Shown: one piece after another, positions 25,870 through 34,520 of the stretch
Layout: the number at the start of each line of letters is the position of its first letter
Numbering within the stretch: the first letter of the stretch is position 1
Assembly: GCA_030447305.1 (NCBI GenBank)
Contig: JAUJPC010000005.1
Coordinates: forward strand, 161,497-225,496
Source: Actinomycetota bacterium
GTDB lineage: Bacteria; Actinomycetota; CADDZG01; JAHWKV01
Reading direction: 5' to 3'
DNA length: 64,000 bases
The notes under the pieces: generated by a model
Told to the model about the DNA's origin: nothing
The model's input: only the letters and a program-made list of their open reading frames with translations
Database searches by the model: none
Translations under genes and position numbers: made by a program

Positions 25870-26280
25870 ATGGAGGACGCCGGGAAAGGCAGGACCACGA
25901 AGCAGTGGTGGATCGGAACGCCGGTGCTCGCCGCTTACAGCTGGTGGGCCACCGCCCTGCAGCCGTTCACTGCCCCGGCCCTGGTGGTGACCCTCGCAAC
26001 GGGCCTGGCTGTGATGGTCGCCGGCAGCTGCATGCGGCAGCGGCGGGGGCGGCCCGCGACCCTTCGACCGGCGGAGTCTGTCTGGAGCGCGGGGCTGGCG
26101 GCTTGGGGGATCCTTCTCATTGGGCTGGCCGTCTGGGAGCTGGCGGCTTTCCTCCAGCTGCCCCGGTCGGAGCACCCCACGCTCAGCTCTCTCGCCAACT
26201 CGGTATTCGATAGCCATCCGGTGCGGACGTTGGCCTTCGGGGCGTGGGTTGCGGCTGGGTTCGGGATCGCACGGCGGTGA
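25870..26280 (+). CDS. hypothetical membrane protein
   Basis: 136 residues with three to four hydrophobic segments (PVLAAYSWWATALQPF; ALVVTLATGLAVMVAGS; AAWGILLIGLAVWELAAFL; TLAFGAWVAAGFGI). No family is recognised with confidence. Its TGA overlaps GTG of the next gene (GTGA), so the two are coupled and may encode partner proteins. Confidence 0.7.
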   Translation: MEDAGKGRTTKQWWIGTPVLAAYSWWATALQPFTAPALVVTLATGLAVMVAGSCMRQRRGRPATLRPAESVWSAGLAAWGILLIGLAVWELAAFLQLPRSEHPTLSSLANSVFDSHPVRTLAFGAWVAAGFGIARR

Positions 26281-26483
26281 GCCGGGACCTCACGATGGCG
26301 GGCTATCTTCTGATAGCGGTTGCCTGCTTGGCGATGGAGGTTGCCGGCCGCCTGAGCCGGCGATTCCCTGCGATGGGCGACGCGGTGGCCATCTTCAGCC
26401 GGTTCCGCTTCGGGCGTCCGCTGATGCTCGCTGCTTGGCTATGGGCAGGCTGGCACTTCTTCGTTCGGGCCAACTGGGTTTAG
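26277..26483 (+). CDS. DUF6186-like small membrane protein
   Basis: 68 residues from GTG 26277 (an internal ATG at 26295 is the alternative). Two hydrophobic segments and the C-terminal 'RPLMLAAWLWAGWHFFVR' resemble the actinobacterial DUF6186 family. It overlaps the previous gene by 4 nt, indicating translational coupling. Function unknown. Confidence 0.7.
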   Translation: MSRDLTMAGYLLIAVACLAMEVAGRLSRRFPAMGDAVAIFSRFRFGRPLMLAAWLWAGWHFFVRANWV

Positions 26484-26511
26484 ATCGTCTCGGCTCGCTT
26501 AGGATGGATTG

Positions 26512-26724
26512 ATGACCCGAACCCAAGCAATCGTCCTCAGGACTGCCGCCGGCTGGACCTTCTACATCTGGATGACGCGGATCTGGAACATCGTGCAGGA
26601 TCCGGGACACTCCACCGGCTTCAAGGTCGTGCACTCGGCTCTGGCGCTGGTGTCGGTCGCCTTTGCGGTGGCGATCCTGGTCATCACCTCCAAGAACCGC
26701 AGGAGGACCGGGGTCTCCGGCTAG
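26512..26724 (+). CDS. SCO4848-like small membrane protein
   Basis: 70 residues with two membrane segments (AAGWTFYIWMTRIWNIV and VVHSALALVSVAFAVAILVI). The 'W.FYIW…FKVVHSALALVS' layout resembles the SCO4848 family conserved in actinobacteria. ATG 26512 follows AGGATGG. Function unknown; the similarity is by eye only. Confidence 0.65.
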   Translation: MTRTQAIVLRTAAGWTFYIWMTRIWNIVQDPGHSTGFKVVHSALALVSVAFAVAILVITSKNRRRTGVSG

Positions 26725-26767
26725 GCCCCTGAGGGATCCGATGACGGTCCCGGCCAGTGGAGAGAGC

Positions 26768-27652
26768 TCAAATTTTTCCGCTCTTACCCTGTCCGGGCAG
26801 ACCGACCGCCACCAGATCCTCCGGCCCGGCGGCGACGTCGATCGTGCCCGCGCTGTACCGGCGGCGCTGGCGCACCTCCAGCCGCCGGGCGATCCGGCTG
26901 AGTGTGAAGTTCACCACCAGGTAGATCAAGGACACTGCGATGAGCGACTGGAGCGAGTTCTGGAAGAACTCGCCGGCGATCTGGCCGGTTCGGAGAAGCT
27001 CCTCGTATCCGATGACGAAGGCCAGCGACGTATCCTTCAGCAGCGTGACGAACTGGCTGACTATGGTGGGAGTCATACGGCGGAACGCCTGGGGCAGGAT
27101 CACCAGGCGCATCGCCTGTCCTCGCCGCAGCCCGATGGCATCGGCCGCCTCGGTCTGTCCCCGGTCCAGCGAGAGGATTCCGGCCCGGAAGATCTCACCG
27201 AGCACCGCCCCGTTGTAGACGGTCAGCGCGACGACCACCGCCCAGAAGCGAGAAAGCTCTATTCCGAGCCGGGGCAGCGTGAAGAACCCGAAGACGATTA
27301 GCAGGATCAGAGGGAACCCGCGGAAGAACTCGACGAAGGCCCTTGAGGCCGTCCTCACCGCCAGGGAGGGCGACAGCCGGCCGAGCGCCAGCGTCGTTCC
27401 GATGAGGCACGCCAGAACCAGAGCTATCGCGGCGGTCTTCAGGGTGTTGAGCAGGCCCGTCGCCAAAAATCTCATCACCTCCGGCTCCGCCAGCGTCGTC
27501 CACAGCTCCGGCTCCAGCTGACCGGCCGCAGAAAACCGGCGCAGTGCGGCGAAGACCACGTAGGCAATGGCTAGAGTGGCCAGGACCGACGCTGCGATGG
27601 CACGGCGTCGGGCCCGGGGGCCCAGTGCGTCGGCGAGGGCGGGGGCTACCAT
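26768..27652 (-). CDS. gluD: amino-acid ABC transporter permease GluD-like
   Basis: 294 residues. A HisM/GlnP-type permease with N-terminal helix pairs, 'TGLLNTLKTAAIALVLACLIGTTLAL' and the EAA coupling loop 'EAADAIGLRRGQAMRLVILPQAFRRMTPTIVSQFVTLLKDTSL'. It is the last gene of a leftward four-gene operon (ATPase, binding protein, permease, permease) with the gluABCD order known for glutamate uptake in corynebacteria. The exact substrate (glutamate, glutamine or aspartate) is inferred from order only. Confidence 0.88.
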   Translation of the reverse strand: MVAPALADALGPRARRRAIAASVLATLAIAYVVFAALRRFSAAGQLEPELWTTLAEPEVMRFLATGLLNTLKTAAIALVLACLIGTTLALGRLSPSLAVRTASRAFVEFFRGFPLILLIVFGFFTLPRLGIELSRFWAVVVALTVYNGAVLGEIFRAGILSLDRGQTEAADAIGLRRGQAMRLVILPQAFRRMTPTIVSQFVTLLKDTSLAFVIGYEELLRTGQIAGEFFQNSLQSLIAVSLIYLVVNFTLSRIARRLEVRQRRRYSAGTIDVAAGPEDLVAVGLPGQGKSGKI

Positions 27653-27689
27653 GCCGGCTCGGCTGTCACCGATGGGGAACTGGACCGAG

Positions 27690-28334
27690 TCATCGTTGGA
27701 ACGCCGCCTTCTTCTCGATCCTGCCGACCGCCCAGCCCGCCGGCAGTGTCAGCAGAAGGTAGGCGATTGCGGTTCCGAAGAAGATCAGCAGTCCCTGGGC
27801 GGTATCGGTGATCAGCCGCTTGCTGACGAAGGTCAGCTCGAAGACGGAGATGGTGGAGGCCAGCGAGGTGTTCTTCACCAGGGCGATGAACAGGTTCCCC
27901 AGGGGCGGAACCACCGACCGCAGTGCCTGGGGCATCACCACCAGACCCAGGGTCTGGGGGAAGGTGAGTCCCAGGGCCCGTGCGGCCTCCGCCTGGCCGC
28001 GGGCCACCGTGTTGACGCCCGCCCGGATGGCTTCTCCGACGAACGCCGCGGTGTACACCGCCAGCACGATGATCGCCGAGACGAAGGGTGAGTAGATGAT
28101 GCCGATGGTCGGGAAGCCGAAGAAGAACACGAAGATAAGCACCAGCGGCGGGATGTTCCGGATGGTTTCGACGTATGTGGCCCCGGCCGCCCGAAGCGGC
28201 GGCACGGGGCTCACCCTAAACGTTGCGATGATCATGCCGATGGCCAGAGCCCCGGCGAAGCTGGCCAGGGACAGGGCCACCGTGTTGCGGATCCCGATTG
28301 CGAAGGAATCCAGGTTGTCTAGGAGAACCTCCAT
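27690..28334 (-). CDS. gluC: amino-acid ABC transporter permease GluC-like
   Basis: 214 residues, a single HisM-type permease domain: 'GIRNTVALSLASFAGALAIGMIIA', 'YVETIRNIPPLVLIFVFFFG' and the EAA loop 'EAARALGLTFPQTLGLVVMPQALRSVVPPLGNLFIALVKNTSL'. It pairs with GluD to form the membrane pore. 37 nt separate it from gluD and 34 nt from the binding-protein gene, all on one strand. Confidence 0.9.
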   Translation of the reverse strand: MEVLLDNLDSFAIGIRNTVALSLASFAGALAIGMIIATFRVSPVPPLRAAGATYVETIRNIPPLVLIFVFFFGFPTIGIIYSPFVSAIIVLAVYTAAFVGEAIRAGVNTVARGQAEAARALGLTFPQTLGLVVMPQALRSVVPPLGNLFIALVKNTSLASTISVFELTFVSKRLITDTAQGLLIFFGTAIAYLLLTLPAGWAVGRIEKKAAFQR

Positions 28335-28368
28335 CGACTAATCGGTTGCGCTGAGGCTCTCCTTCGAA

Positions 28369-29385
28369 CTAGCTGGTGGGTGAGGCGGTTGGAGAAGCGG
28401 TGCCGGTCGGCGATGGTGAGGCGCCCGCAGTCCCGGTCACAGTGGGCGTCGGTGCCGGAGACGCCTCGCCGGTTGACGGGTAAGGGTCCACATCGGGCGG
28501 CTCGGGGGCCTCAACGCCGGCTTCGCCGACCGTTGCGTTGAACGCCTCTTCCCAGCTTCCGTTCTGGTAGCTCTCCTCGAGGGTGTCGTTCAGGAAGTCC
28601 CGGAAGGCCTGGTCGCCCTTCTTGAGTCCGATTCCGTAGGGTTCCTCGGTGAAGGTGTTCTCCACCACCTTGAAGTCGTTCGGGTTGTCCTTCACCAGAC
28701 CGAGCAGGATGACGTTGTCGGTGGTGACCGCGTCAACCCGGCCATCCCGCAGTGCGGTCGCGCAGTCGCTGTACCGCTCGAACGAGATCGACGTGTCGGC
28801 CTGCGGAGCCTGCTCCTGCACGTTCTTCAGCGAGGTCGATCCCTGCGCTGAGCAGACCTTCTTGCCGTTCAGGTCCTGGACACCTTTGATGTCGTTGTTG
28901 TCCCTTTCGACCATGATGTCCTGACCGGCGATAAAGTAGGGACCGGCGAAATCCACCAGTGCCTTGCGGGCGTCGTTGATGGTGTAGGTGGCGACGATTA
29001 TGTCGACGCTGCCCTTCTGGATCTCGGCCTCTCTTACTGCGGACACCGTCTCGATGAACTCGATCTTCTCCGCCGCTTCTTCGCGGGTTCCTCCAAAGAT
29101 CTCCTGCGCGATGATCTTGGCGATCTCCACGTCGAAGCCCTCGATGTCGTTCGTGACCGGGTTCTTCAGGCCGAACAGGGGCTGATCGAACTTGGTTCCG
29201 ACCTTAAGCGAACCCCTCTGCTGAATGGCCGCCATGGTGGTGCCTTCTTCGAACTCTGGAGCTTCCTGGGATTCAGAACCCCCCGGCTGGCCTTCAATAG
29301 CCGGGTTGTCGTTTCCTCCGCAAGCGCCGGCCAGCAGACTCAGGCAGAGCACCAGGGGAAAGAACACTCCACGTATTTTGCTCAT
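28369..29385 (-). CDS. gluB: glutamate-type substrate-binding lipoprotein GluB-like
   Basis: 338 residues. The lipoprotein signal reads VFFPLVLCLSLLAGAC. The mature family-3 solute-binding protein contains 'GSLKVGTKFDQPLFGLKNPVTNDIEGFDVEIAK', 'ADTSISFERYSDCATALRDGRVDAVTTDN' and 'YGIGLKKGDQAFRDFLND'. The last ~50 residues are a Pro/Thr/Ser-rich extension, unusual for the family and probably a cell-wall spacer. ATG 29385 has GGAGG 4 nt upstream; the frame is open to 29496 without merit. Sits between gluA and gluC. Confidence 0.92.
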   Translation of the reverse strand: MSKIRGVFFPLVLCLSLLAGACGGNDNPAIEGQPGGSESQEAPEFEEGTTMAAIQQRGSLKVGTKFDQPLFGLKNPVTNDIEGFDVEIAKIIAQEIFGGTREEAAEKIEFIETVSAVREAEIQKGSVDIIVATYTINDARKALVDFAGPYFIAGQDIMVERDNNDIKGVQDLNGKKVCSAQGSTSLKNVQEQAPQADTSISFERYSDCATALRDGRVDAVTTDNVILLGLVKDNPNDFKVVENTFTEEPYGIGLKKGDQAFRDFLNDTLEESYQNGSWEEAFNATVGEAGVEAPEPPDVDPYPSTGEASPAPTPTVTGTAGASPSPTGTASPTASPTS

Positions 29386-29398
29386 ACGTCCTCCTGAC

Positions 29399-30145
29399 TC
29401 AATGGGCAAGGATCTTGGATAGGAAGTCTCGCGCTCTTTCTGTTTGGGGTGCCGCAAAGAACTGCTCGGGGGGAGAAACCTCGAGAATCCGGCCACCGTC
29501 CATGAACGCCACTCTTTGAGCGGCGGAGCGCGCGAACCCCATCTCGTGGCTGACCACGATCATGGTGGTCCCTTCGGCTGCCAGTTCCACCATGACGTCC
29601 AGGACCTCCTTGATCATCTCGGGGTCCAGAGCGGAGGTCGGTTCGTCGAAGAGCATCAGCTTGGGATTCATCGCCAGGGCGCGGGCGATGGCCGCCCGTT
29701 GCTGCTGACCTCCCGAGAGCTCGGCCGGATGACGGTGTGCCTTGTCGGCAATGCCCACCCGCTTGAGCAGCTCCATGGCTTTGTCCTCAGCCTCGGCCCT
29801 CGACATCCCGCGTACCTTGATTAGTCCCATGGTCACGTTCTTGAGGATGGACTTGTGAGCAAAAAGGTTGAAGGACTGGAACACCATGCCGACGTCGGCC
29901 CGTACCCTGGCCAGCGCTCTTCCCTCCAGTGGCAGCGGCTCACCGTCGATGAGAATCCGCCCCGAATCGATCGGTTCCAGCCGGTTGATGGTCCGGCACA
30001 GGGTGGACTTGCCGGACCCCGAAGGACCGATCACCACCACGACCTCGCCTTTGTCGACGCTCAGGTTGATGTCCTTGAGTGCCTGGAGGTCCCCGAACGA
30101 CTTGTTGACGTCTTCCATCACCACCAGGGGGACGCCGGCCGTCAT
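29399..30145 (-). CDS. gluA: amino-acid ABC transporter ATP-binding protein GluA-like
   Basis: About 248 residues. It has Walker A GPSGSGKST, Q-loop 'MVFQSFNLFAHKSILKN', signature LSGGQQQR, Walker B LMLFDEPTSALDPE and switch His (VVSHEMGFAR): a complete polar-amino-acid importer ATPase. ATG 30145 (MTAGVPLVVMEDVNKSFG) is chosen; an internal ATG at 30118 is possible, and the frame to 30232 lacks a ribosome site. First gene of the leftward transporter operon. Confidence 0.92.
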   Translation of the reverse strand: MTAGVPLVVMEDVNKSFGDLQALKDINLSVDKGEVVVVIGPSGSGKSTLCRTINRLEPIDSGRILIDGEPLPLEGRALARVRADVGMVFQSFNLFAHKSILKNVTMGLIKVRGMSRAEAEDKAMELLKRVGIADKAHRHPAELSGGQQQRAAIARALAMNPKLMLFDEPTSALDPEMIKEVLDVMVELAAEGTTMIVVSHEMGFARSAAQRVAFMDGGRILEVSPPEQFFAAPQTERARDFLSKILAH

Positions 30146-30282
30146 GCGCCCGCGCGTCCGGCGGGGATGGGTGGCGGGGCCCCGTAAAGGAAACCGGCAC
30201 CTGAAGGCAGACTCATTCGCGGAATCTATCACCGGGTGCTGCGGCCGGCTCGCAGCAGCGGAATTCCGAGCAGCAGGGAGCG

Positions 30283-32250
30283 TTAGCTCGTAACGCTTCC
30301 GCTCAGAAGGTCCACGTACATCCCCACCCCGCTGGGTTTCAGGTGTACCCCGTCGTTGTAGAACGCCTCAGGATTGGCCGAGGCTGCGCCGTTCCAGTCG
30401 ACCAGTCGGGCGTTGGGGAAGCGGCCGATGTTCTCCGACAGCATCTTGTTGTTGACTTCCTCCCAGGGCCTGTCCACCTTGACGTTGACAACGAGCACCT
30501 TAGGAACGCCCTTCAGCAACTCCATGAGCTGGTCGAACTGTTTCACGGTGATCAGGCCGTTGGTGCCCATATGCACGATGACGCTGTCTCCCAGCTGTCC
30601 GCTGTCCTTGAGGGCCTGGGTGGCTTCGATGACGGCCTTGGTTTGCCGTCCGATGCCGGCATCCACCACTGCGTTGCCCAACTTGCCTGCCAGTGCATCC
30701 TTGGCGATCAGCATCACGGAGTCCCCGATGGCGGTTACCTTGCCGGGCGGTACGACGGCTGCGGCGTCCGCCGGAGGCGCAACGGGCGCCGGCGCAGGAG
30801 CTTCGGACAGATTGACGCCCTCTATGGGTTGGCCGGCGCTGGCGGTCGTGGAGACCTGCTCACCGCCCGCCAGTGCCTCCGCCGCGGGAGGTTTTGGGGC
30901 CTGGCGCGGCATGAGGGCCCCCGCAGCGATTACACCGGCCAGGGCCACGGGCACCGTCAGCATCGCAAGCCCGGTGGCCACCGGACGGAGGGATCGTGAG
31001 GACACCCCGCTCTTGAGCTTGCCCCAGGCACGGCCGAGGGCTCCCCGCCGGACAGGTTTCTCGATCAGGCTGTAGCTGGCCATTGCCAGCGACAGCGTCA
31101 GGGCCATTCTCAATGCCAGCAGAGGCAAGCCGGTCAGAGGGGTGTCCAGCTGGGGCCGGGTCACCATGAAGACCGGCCAGTGCCAAAGGTAGATGGAGTA
31201 GGCCCGCTGGCCGATCCACCTCATGGGCAGGTTCCCCAGAAGGGCCCTGGTGAGGGCCCCCGGGTGGGATGCCGCTCCCACCACCACGACTGCCAGCAGG
31301 GCCACCAGGGTGAACCCGCCGAGATAGAGTTGAGGCTCGAACTGGTTCCAGGTAACCATCAGCCAGCAGATCCCGGCGAGAGCTCCCAGACCGGCCGTGT
31401 CCCGGGCGAAGCTGCCGGCCGACGTCGGAGTTGCCGTGCGGTGCCCGGGGCTCCACACGAACGCCAGGGCAGCTCCCAGCAGGATCGTTCCCAACCGGGT
31501 GTCCGTGCCGTAATAGATACGGGAGGTATCGCCCTCGGGCATGTACATCACTGCCATCGCGACTGCAGACCCGGCGACAGCCAGCAGGATCCACTTCACC
31601 AGGTGGCGAGGCTTGCGGAATGGGTTGCGCATGGCGAAAGCCAGAACCAGGGGCCACAGGAGATAGAACTGCTCCTCCACCGCCAGGCTCCACAGATGCT
31701 GGAGCAACGGTGGCCTGCCCATGGCCTCGAAGTAGGGCTGATCCTGAAATATCAGCCACCAGTTGCTGACGTAGGTCAGCGCCGCGGCCAGGTCTCCGCT
31801 GAGGTTCTCATTTTGATCGGGCGCCAGGATCGGCACGACTATGGAGACCGCCGCAAGCATCACCACAAGTGCCGGCAACAGCCTGAGGGCCCTTCGGCCC
31901 CAGAACCTTCCGAGACGTATGCGGCCGGTGCGGTGGTGCTCGCTCAAAAGGAGGGCCGTGATCAGGTATCCGCTGATAACGAAGAAAACGTCCACTCCCA
32001 GAAAACCGGCCCGCACCCAGGCCAGGTCCGCGTGGTAGGCCAGAACTGCAAGCACGGCCACGGCTCGCAGGCCGTCCAAAGCCGGCATGTAGCTCAGCGA
32101 AGTACGCTGCGATGAGGCTTGGTGACGGGCATTTCTGCCATGTTTGTTGGACGGCCCTGGTGTGGGCGAGGATTCCGAATGGAGCGCGTCTTTAACGTCG
32201 GCCGATTTATAGGCCGGCTGTAAAGACGGTGATCTCAATCGTGTCGCCAT
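30283..32250 (-). CDS. OafA/YrhL-type acyltransferase with SGNH hydrolase domain
   Basis: 655 residues. A disordered N-terminus (about 50) precedes an acyltransferase-3 membrane domain (about 55–410) with 'LDGLRAVAVLAVLAYHA' (catalytic His), 'GFLGVDVFFVISGYLIT', 'RRALRLLPAL' and 'HLWSLAVEEQFYLLWPL'. A linker and an extracellular SGNH-type domain (about 510–655) follow, with GDSVML and a C-terminal DGVHL (Asp–His pair). Such two-domain enzymes O-acetylate peptidoglycan or cell-surface glycans. It is preceded by a 430-nt gene-free stretch and stands alone. Confidence 0.92.
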   Translation of the reverse strand: MATRLRSPSLQPAYKSADVKDALHSESSPTPGPSNKHGRNARHQASSQRTSLSYMPALDGLRAVAVLAVLAYHADLAWVRAGFLGVDVFFVISGYLITALLLSEHHRTGRIRLGRFWGRRALRLLPALVVMLAAVSIVVPILAPDQNENLSGDLAAALTYVSNWWLIFQDQPYFEAMGRPPLLQHLWSLAVEEQFYLLWPLVLAFAMRNPFRKPRHLVKWILLAVAGSAVAMAVMYMPEGDTSRIYYGTDTRLGTILLGAALAFVWSPGHRTATPTSAGSFARDTAGLGALAGICWLMVTWNQFEPQLYLGGFTLVALLAVVVVGAASHPGALTRALLGNLPMRWIGQRAYSIYLWHWPVFMVTRPQLDTPLTGLPLLALRMALTLSLAMASYSLIEKPVRRGALGRAWGKLKSGVSSRSLRPVATGLAMLTVPVALAGVIAAGALMPRQAPKPPAAEALAGGEQVSTTASAGQPIEGVNLSEAPAPAPVAPPADAAAVVPPGKVTAIGDSVMLIAKDALAGKLGNAVVDAGIGRQTKAVIEATQALKDSGQLGDSVIVHMGTNGLITVKQFDQLMELLKGVPKVLVVNVKVDRPWEEVNNKMLSENIGRFPNARLVDWNGAASANPEAFYNDGVHLKPSGVGMYVDLLSGSVTS

Positions 32251-32684
32251 TGCTGAGCCTCGCGAAACTCGGCGGAACTGTTGTCAAGTCTGTGCGTCAG
32301 CGGGGGCAGATGATACCCGAGGTTGGGAAAAGGTGAAATCCCCATCGCCTCAGGACTTACCCCTATCCGCCTCCCCAATCCACGCAAGCCAACCGCAGTG
32401 CCGGTTTCTTGCCGACCGGCCAGGTGCGACTTGGTTGTCATAATCACCCCAAAGTGGCCTACCCCGGCGACATTGAACGCAAGCGCCTGGTCTGCAGTCT
32501 TCAGGTACGCCGGCCAGGCCTGCCAACCCGAAGGGGCTTCGGCATTGAGGCGGTGAACCGGATGGTCGTCGGCGCTCTTGCATTGGTCCCGGCTAACCCC
32601 GCTAATCTCAATTGGAGGGAACCGGCAGTTCCCACCGGACCGTCATAGGAGTAGTTGTGGTCGTAAGGACCCATGGGAGGCCCG
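32251..32684. other. 434-nt region without a recognised gene
   Basis: Lies upstream of the acyltransferase (leftward) and of the small exported protein (rightward). The open frames in it have no ribosome sites or family features. I see no clear riboswitch or strong hairpin; it presumably holds the two promoters. Confidence 0.4.
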
Positions 32685-33047
32685 ATGCGGAGAGTAAGCC
32701 GAGCTCAGTTAATTGCGGTGCTGATAGGCATCTTTCTCCTGGCATCGCTCGCCGTCGCTATGGGTGCCGGCGGGGGACTGGGCCCCCCTACCTCGGGCAG
32801 CGGAGGCACCTCCGGTCAGGCCGCCTCCGGCAGTCCGAGTTCTGCGTTGCCGACCGGCCCCGACACCCCCGTGAGCTCTGACGACGGCACCAGCGCCCAG
32901 CCGACGATCGCCTGGGATCCGCCGCCGGACTTTGGAGGGATCCGTAACTTCGACCAATGCGCGGCCGCCGGGTACCCGGTGGCGGAGTCCTATCCCGAGC
33001 AGTGCCGTACGCCGGACGGGCGGCTGTTCGTTCGGGTGGTCAATTAG
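32685..33047 (+). CDS. hypothetical exported protein with C-terminal Cys motif
   Basis: About 120 residues. An N-terminal membrane anchor or signal (AQLIAVLIGIFLLASLAVAMGAG) precedes a Gly/Ser/Pro-rich linker and a short C-terminal motif 'FDQCAAAGYPVAESYPEQCRTPDGRLFV'. This CxxAGYPxxESYPxQCxxPDGRxF pattern recurs at the ends of many unrelated exported bacterial proteins, from memory; its function is not known to me. ATG 32685 follows GGGAGG; the ATG four codons earlier is less well placed. Confidence 0.75.
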   Translation: MRRVSRAQLIAVLIGIFLLASLAVAMGAGGGLGPPTSGSGGTSGQAASGSPSSALPTGPDTPVSSDDGTSAQPTIAWDPPPDFGGIRNFDQCAAAGYPVAESYPEQCRTPDGRLFVRVVN

Positions 33048-33147
33048 CTAGCTCACCCGCCGGCAGACGCCTCCACGACGGCGGGCTTCGTAGGCCGGCT
33101 CCTTCAACTCGACGATGAAATCTTCACCTGGGCGCTCTTCCCAATAC

Positions 33148-33165
33148 CGCCAATTTGAATTGGCG
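33148..33165. promoter_or_regulatory. perfect inverted repeat upstream of the collagen-like gene
   Basis: CGCCAATT–TG–AATTGGCG, 8-bp perfect arms, about 60 nt before the start region of the collagen-like gene. AT-rich sequence follows directly, so it may be an operator near the promoter. Confidence 0.4.
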
Positions 33166-33226
33166 TCTATTAATTGGTCCCCGGCCCGCCTAGAATATGC
33201 CCCCGCTGTTTTTTGAGGACTTCCCC

Positions 33227-33931
33227 ATGATCGGTGTTGCGTCGACGATGAAGGGCCGCTGTTTTAAGCCGGCCCCCATTCTCGTAATCCTGTTCCTCCT
33301 GGCTAGCGCCGCCACGGTTGCAGCCCTATTCCCGGCTGATCCATCAGGCGGTGAGTGCGCGTCGGCCTGCCACACCGCCAAGTTCGGCAGCACGGCGCAC
33401 GGGGCGGTGGGTCAGCCCGGGTCCGGTGCTTCCGGAGGCGACGGGGGCGCCGGGGGATCCGTGGAAGGGTTGCCGGGCGGAGGAGGTGATGGCGGCAGCG
33501 CAGGCGGTGCCGGCGGAGCAGATGGTGGCGGCAGCTCTAGTGGTGCCGGCGGAGCAGGTGGTGCGAGCAGCGGCGCCCCCGGCGCCGACGGCGCAGATGG
33601 GTCTTCAAGTACTTGTGTGGGCGAATGTAACGGAAGCCCGGGAGAAAGCAGCCACGGTGCTCCGGGTTCCTCAAGTGCCGGAGAATCGGTTACTGGAACT
33701 CCGGGTGCTCCGGGTGCTCCGGGTTCTCCCGGTTCTCCGGGAGAACAGGGGACGCCGGGGGTCCCCACGCCCTCGGAGGGCTTCGTGGCCCCACCCACCC
33801 CGGACTCGCCGCCGGCTGATTCCGGTCAGGCCACGCCGGCAGCTCCTCAGGATCCCCCGGCCCCAACGGACACCGCTTGCTCCGGGCTGCTGACCATCCT
33901 GGGTCTCGGAGACCTTCTGAACCTGTGCTGA
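33227..33931 (+). CDS. exported collagen-like Gly-rich protein
   Basis: About 234 residues from ATG 33227 (ATG 33197 and 33248 are alternatives). A signal or anchor (PAPILVILFLLASAATVAALF) is followed by a Cys-containing segment (GGECASACHTAKFGS), a Gly/Ala/Ser-rich low-complexity region with GGAGG repeats, a true Gly-X-Y stretch (GTPGAPGAPGSPGSPGEQGTPG, about residues 165–187), a Pro-rich region and a hydrophobic Cys-containing end (CSGLLTILGLGDLLNLC). The collagen-like part may form a triple helix at the cell surface. The opposite strand is also open through the repeats, a composition effect. Confidence 0.7.
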   Translation: MIGVASTMKGRCFKPAPILVILFLLASAATVAALFPADPSGGECASACHTAKFGSTAHGAVGQPGSGASGGDGGAGGSVEGLPGGGGDGGSAGGAGGADGGGSSSGAGGAGGASSGAPGADGADGSSSTCVGECNGSPGESSHGAPGSSSAGESVTGTPGAPGAPGSPGSPGEQGTPGVPTPSEGFVAPPTPDSPPADSGQATPAAPQDPPAPTDTACSGLLTILGLGDLLNLC

Positions 33932-33968
33932 TAGCGCACGGTAAAGTGCGCGCTATGAGGGTTCGAGA

Positions 33969-34514
33969 GTGAGTAAGGCCGAAACATCTCGCGGCTGGCA
34001 TCCGGGTGCCCCGGCGTCCCCGTGGATCGCCCGGTTTGCGGCTCTGGTGCCAGCCGGAGGAACGGTGCTGGATGTGGCATGCGGCGCCGGCAGGCACGTC
34101 CGGCATTTCCTCGAACGGGGTTATCGCGTGGTGGCGGTGGACCGAGATCTGGCCGGCATAGAAGACCTGACCGGACATCCCGGGGTTGAGGCCCTTCAGG
34201 TGGATCTGGAGGACGGCTCGCCATTTCCGTTTCCCGGGCGCAGCTTCAGCGGCGTGGTGGTTGCGAACTACTTGTATCGCCCGCTGCTTCCGCACCTCGT
34301 GGCGTCGGTGGCAGAAGGAGGCGCACTGCTTTACGAGACCTTCGCCCGGGGCAACGAACGGTTCGGCAGTCCCACCAACCCGGAGTTCCTGCTAAATCGA
34401 GGAGAGCTCCTCGATGCCGCCCGCCCCGACCTGCAGGTGGTCGCTTACGAGGACGTCGAAGTGGAGGAGCCAAAGCGGGCGATGGTGCAGCGCATCGCCG
34501 CCGTTCGGCGGTAA
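33969..34514 (+). CDS. class I SAM-dependent methyltransferase
   Basis: 181 residues from GTG 33969. It has motif I 'GGTVLDVACGAGRHVRHFLERGYRVVAVDRD' (VLDVACGAGR with acidic VDRD after strand 2), 'PFPGRSFSGVVVANYLYRPLLPHLVASVAEGGALLYETFARGNERFG' (motifs IV–VI) and a short C-terminal strand. It resembles TehB-like small methyltransferases; the substrate is unknown. It starts 37 nt after the collagen-like gene. Confidence 0.88.
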   Translation: MSKAETSRGWHPGAPASPWIARFAALVPAGGTVLDVACGAGRHVRHFLERGYRVVAVDRDLAGIEDLTGHPGVEALQVDLEDGSPFPFPGRSFSGVVVANYLYRPLLPHLVASVAEGGALLYETFARGNERFGSPTNPEFLLNRGELLDAARPDLQVVAYEDVEVEEPKRAMVQRIAAVRR

Positions 34515-34520
34515 GGCGGG

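Noticed and set aside
31180..32115. 311-codon rightward frame opposite the acyltransferase
   Set aside because: Composition-driven antisense frame (Gln/Arg/His-rich) with no motif.
32320..32420. Possible cobalamin-type riboswitch (GGTGAAATCC)
   Set aside because: Only a short chance-length match; none of the other conserved boxes is present.
33412..33798. Collagen-like minus-strand frame (Gly-x-Pro repeats)
   Set aside because: It is the mirror of the plus-strand repeats: GGN/NCC codons give Gly/Pro on both strands. The plus strand has the signal peptide.
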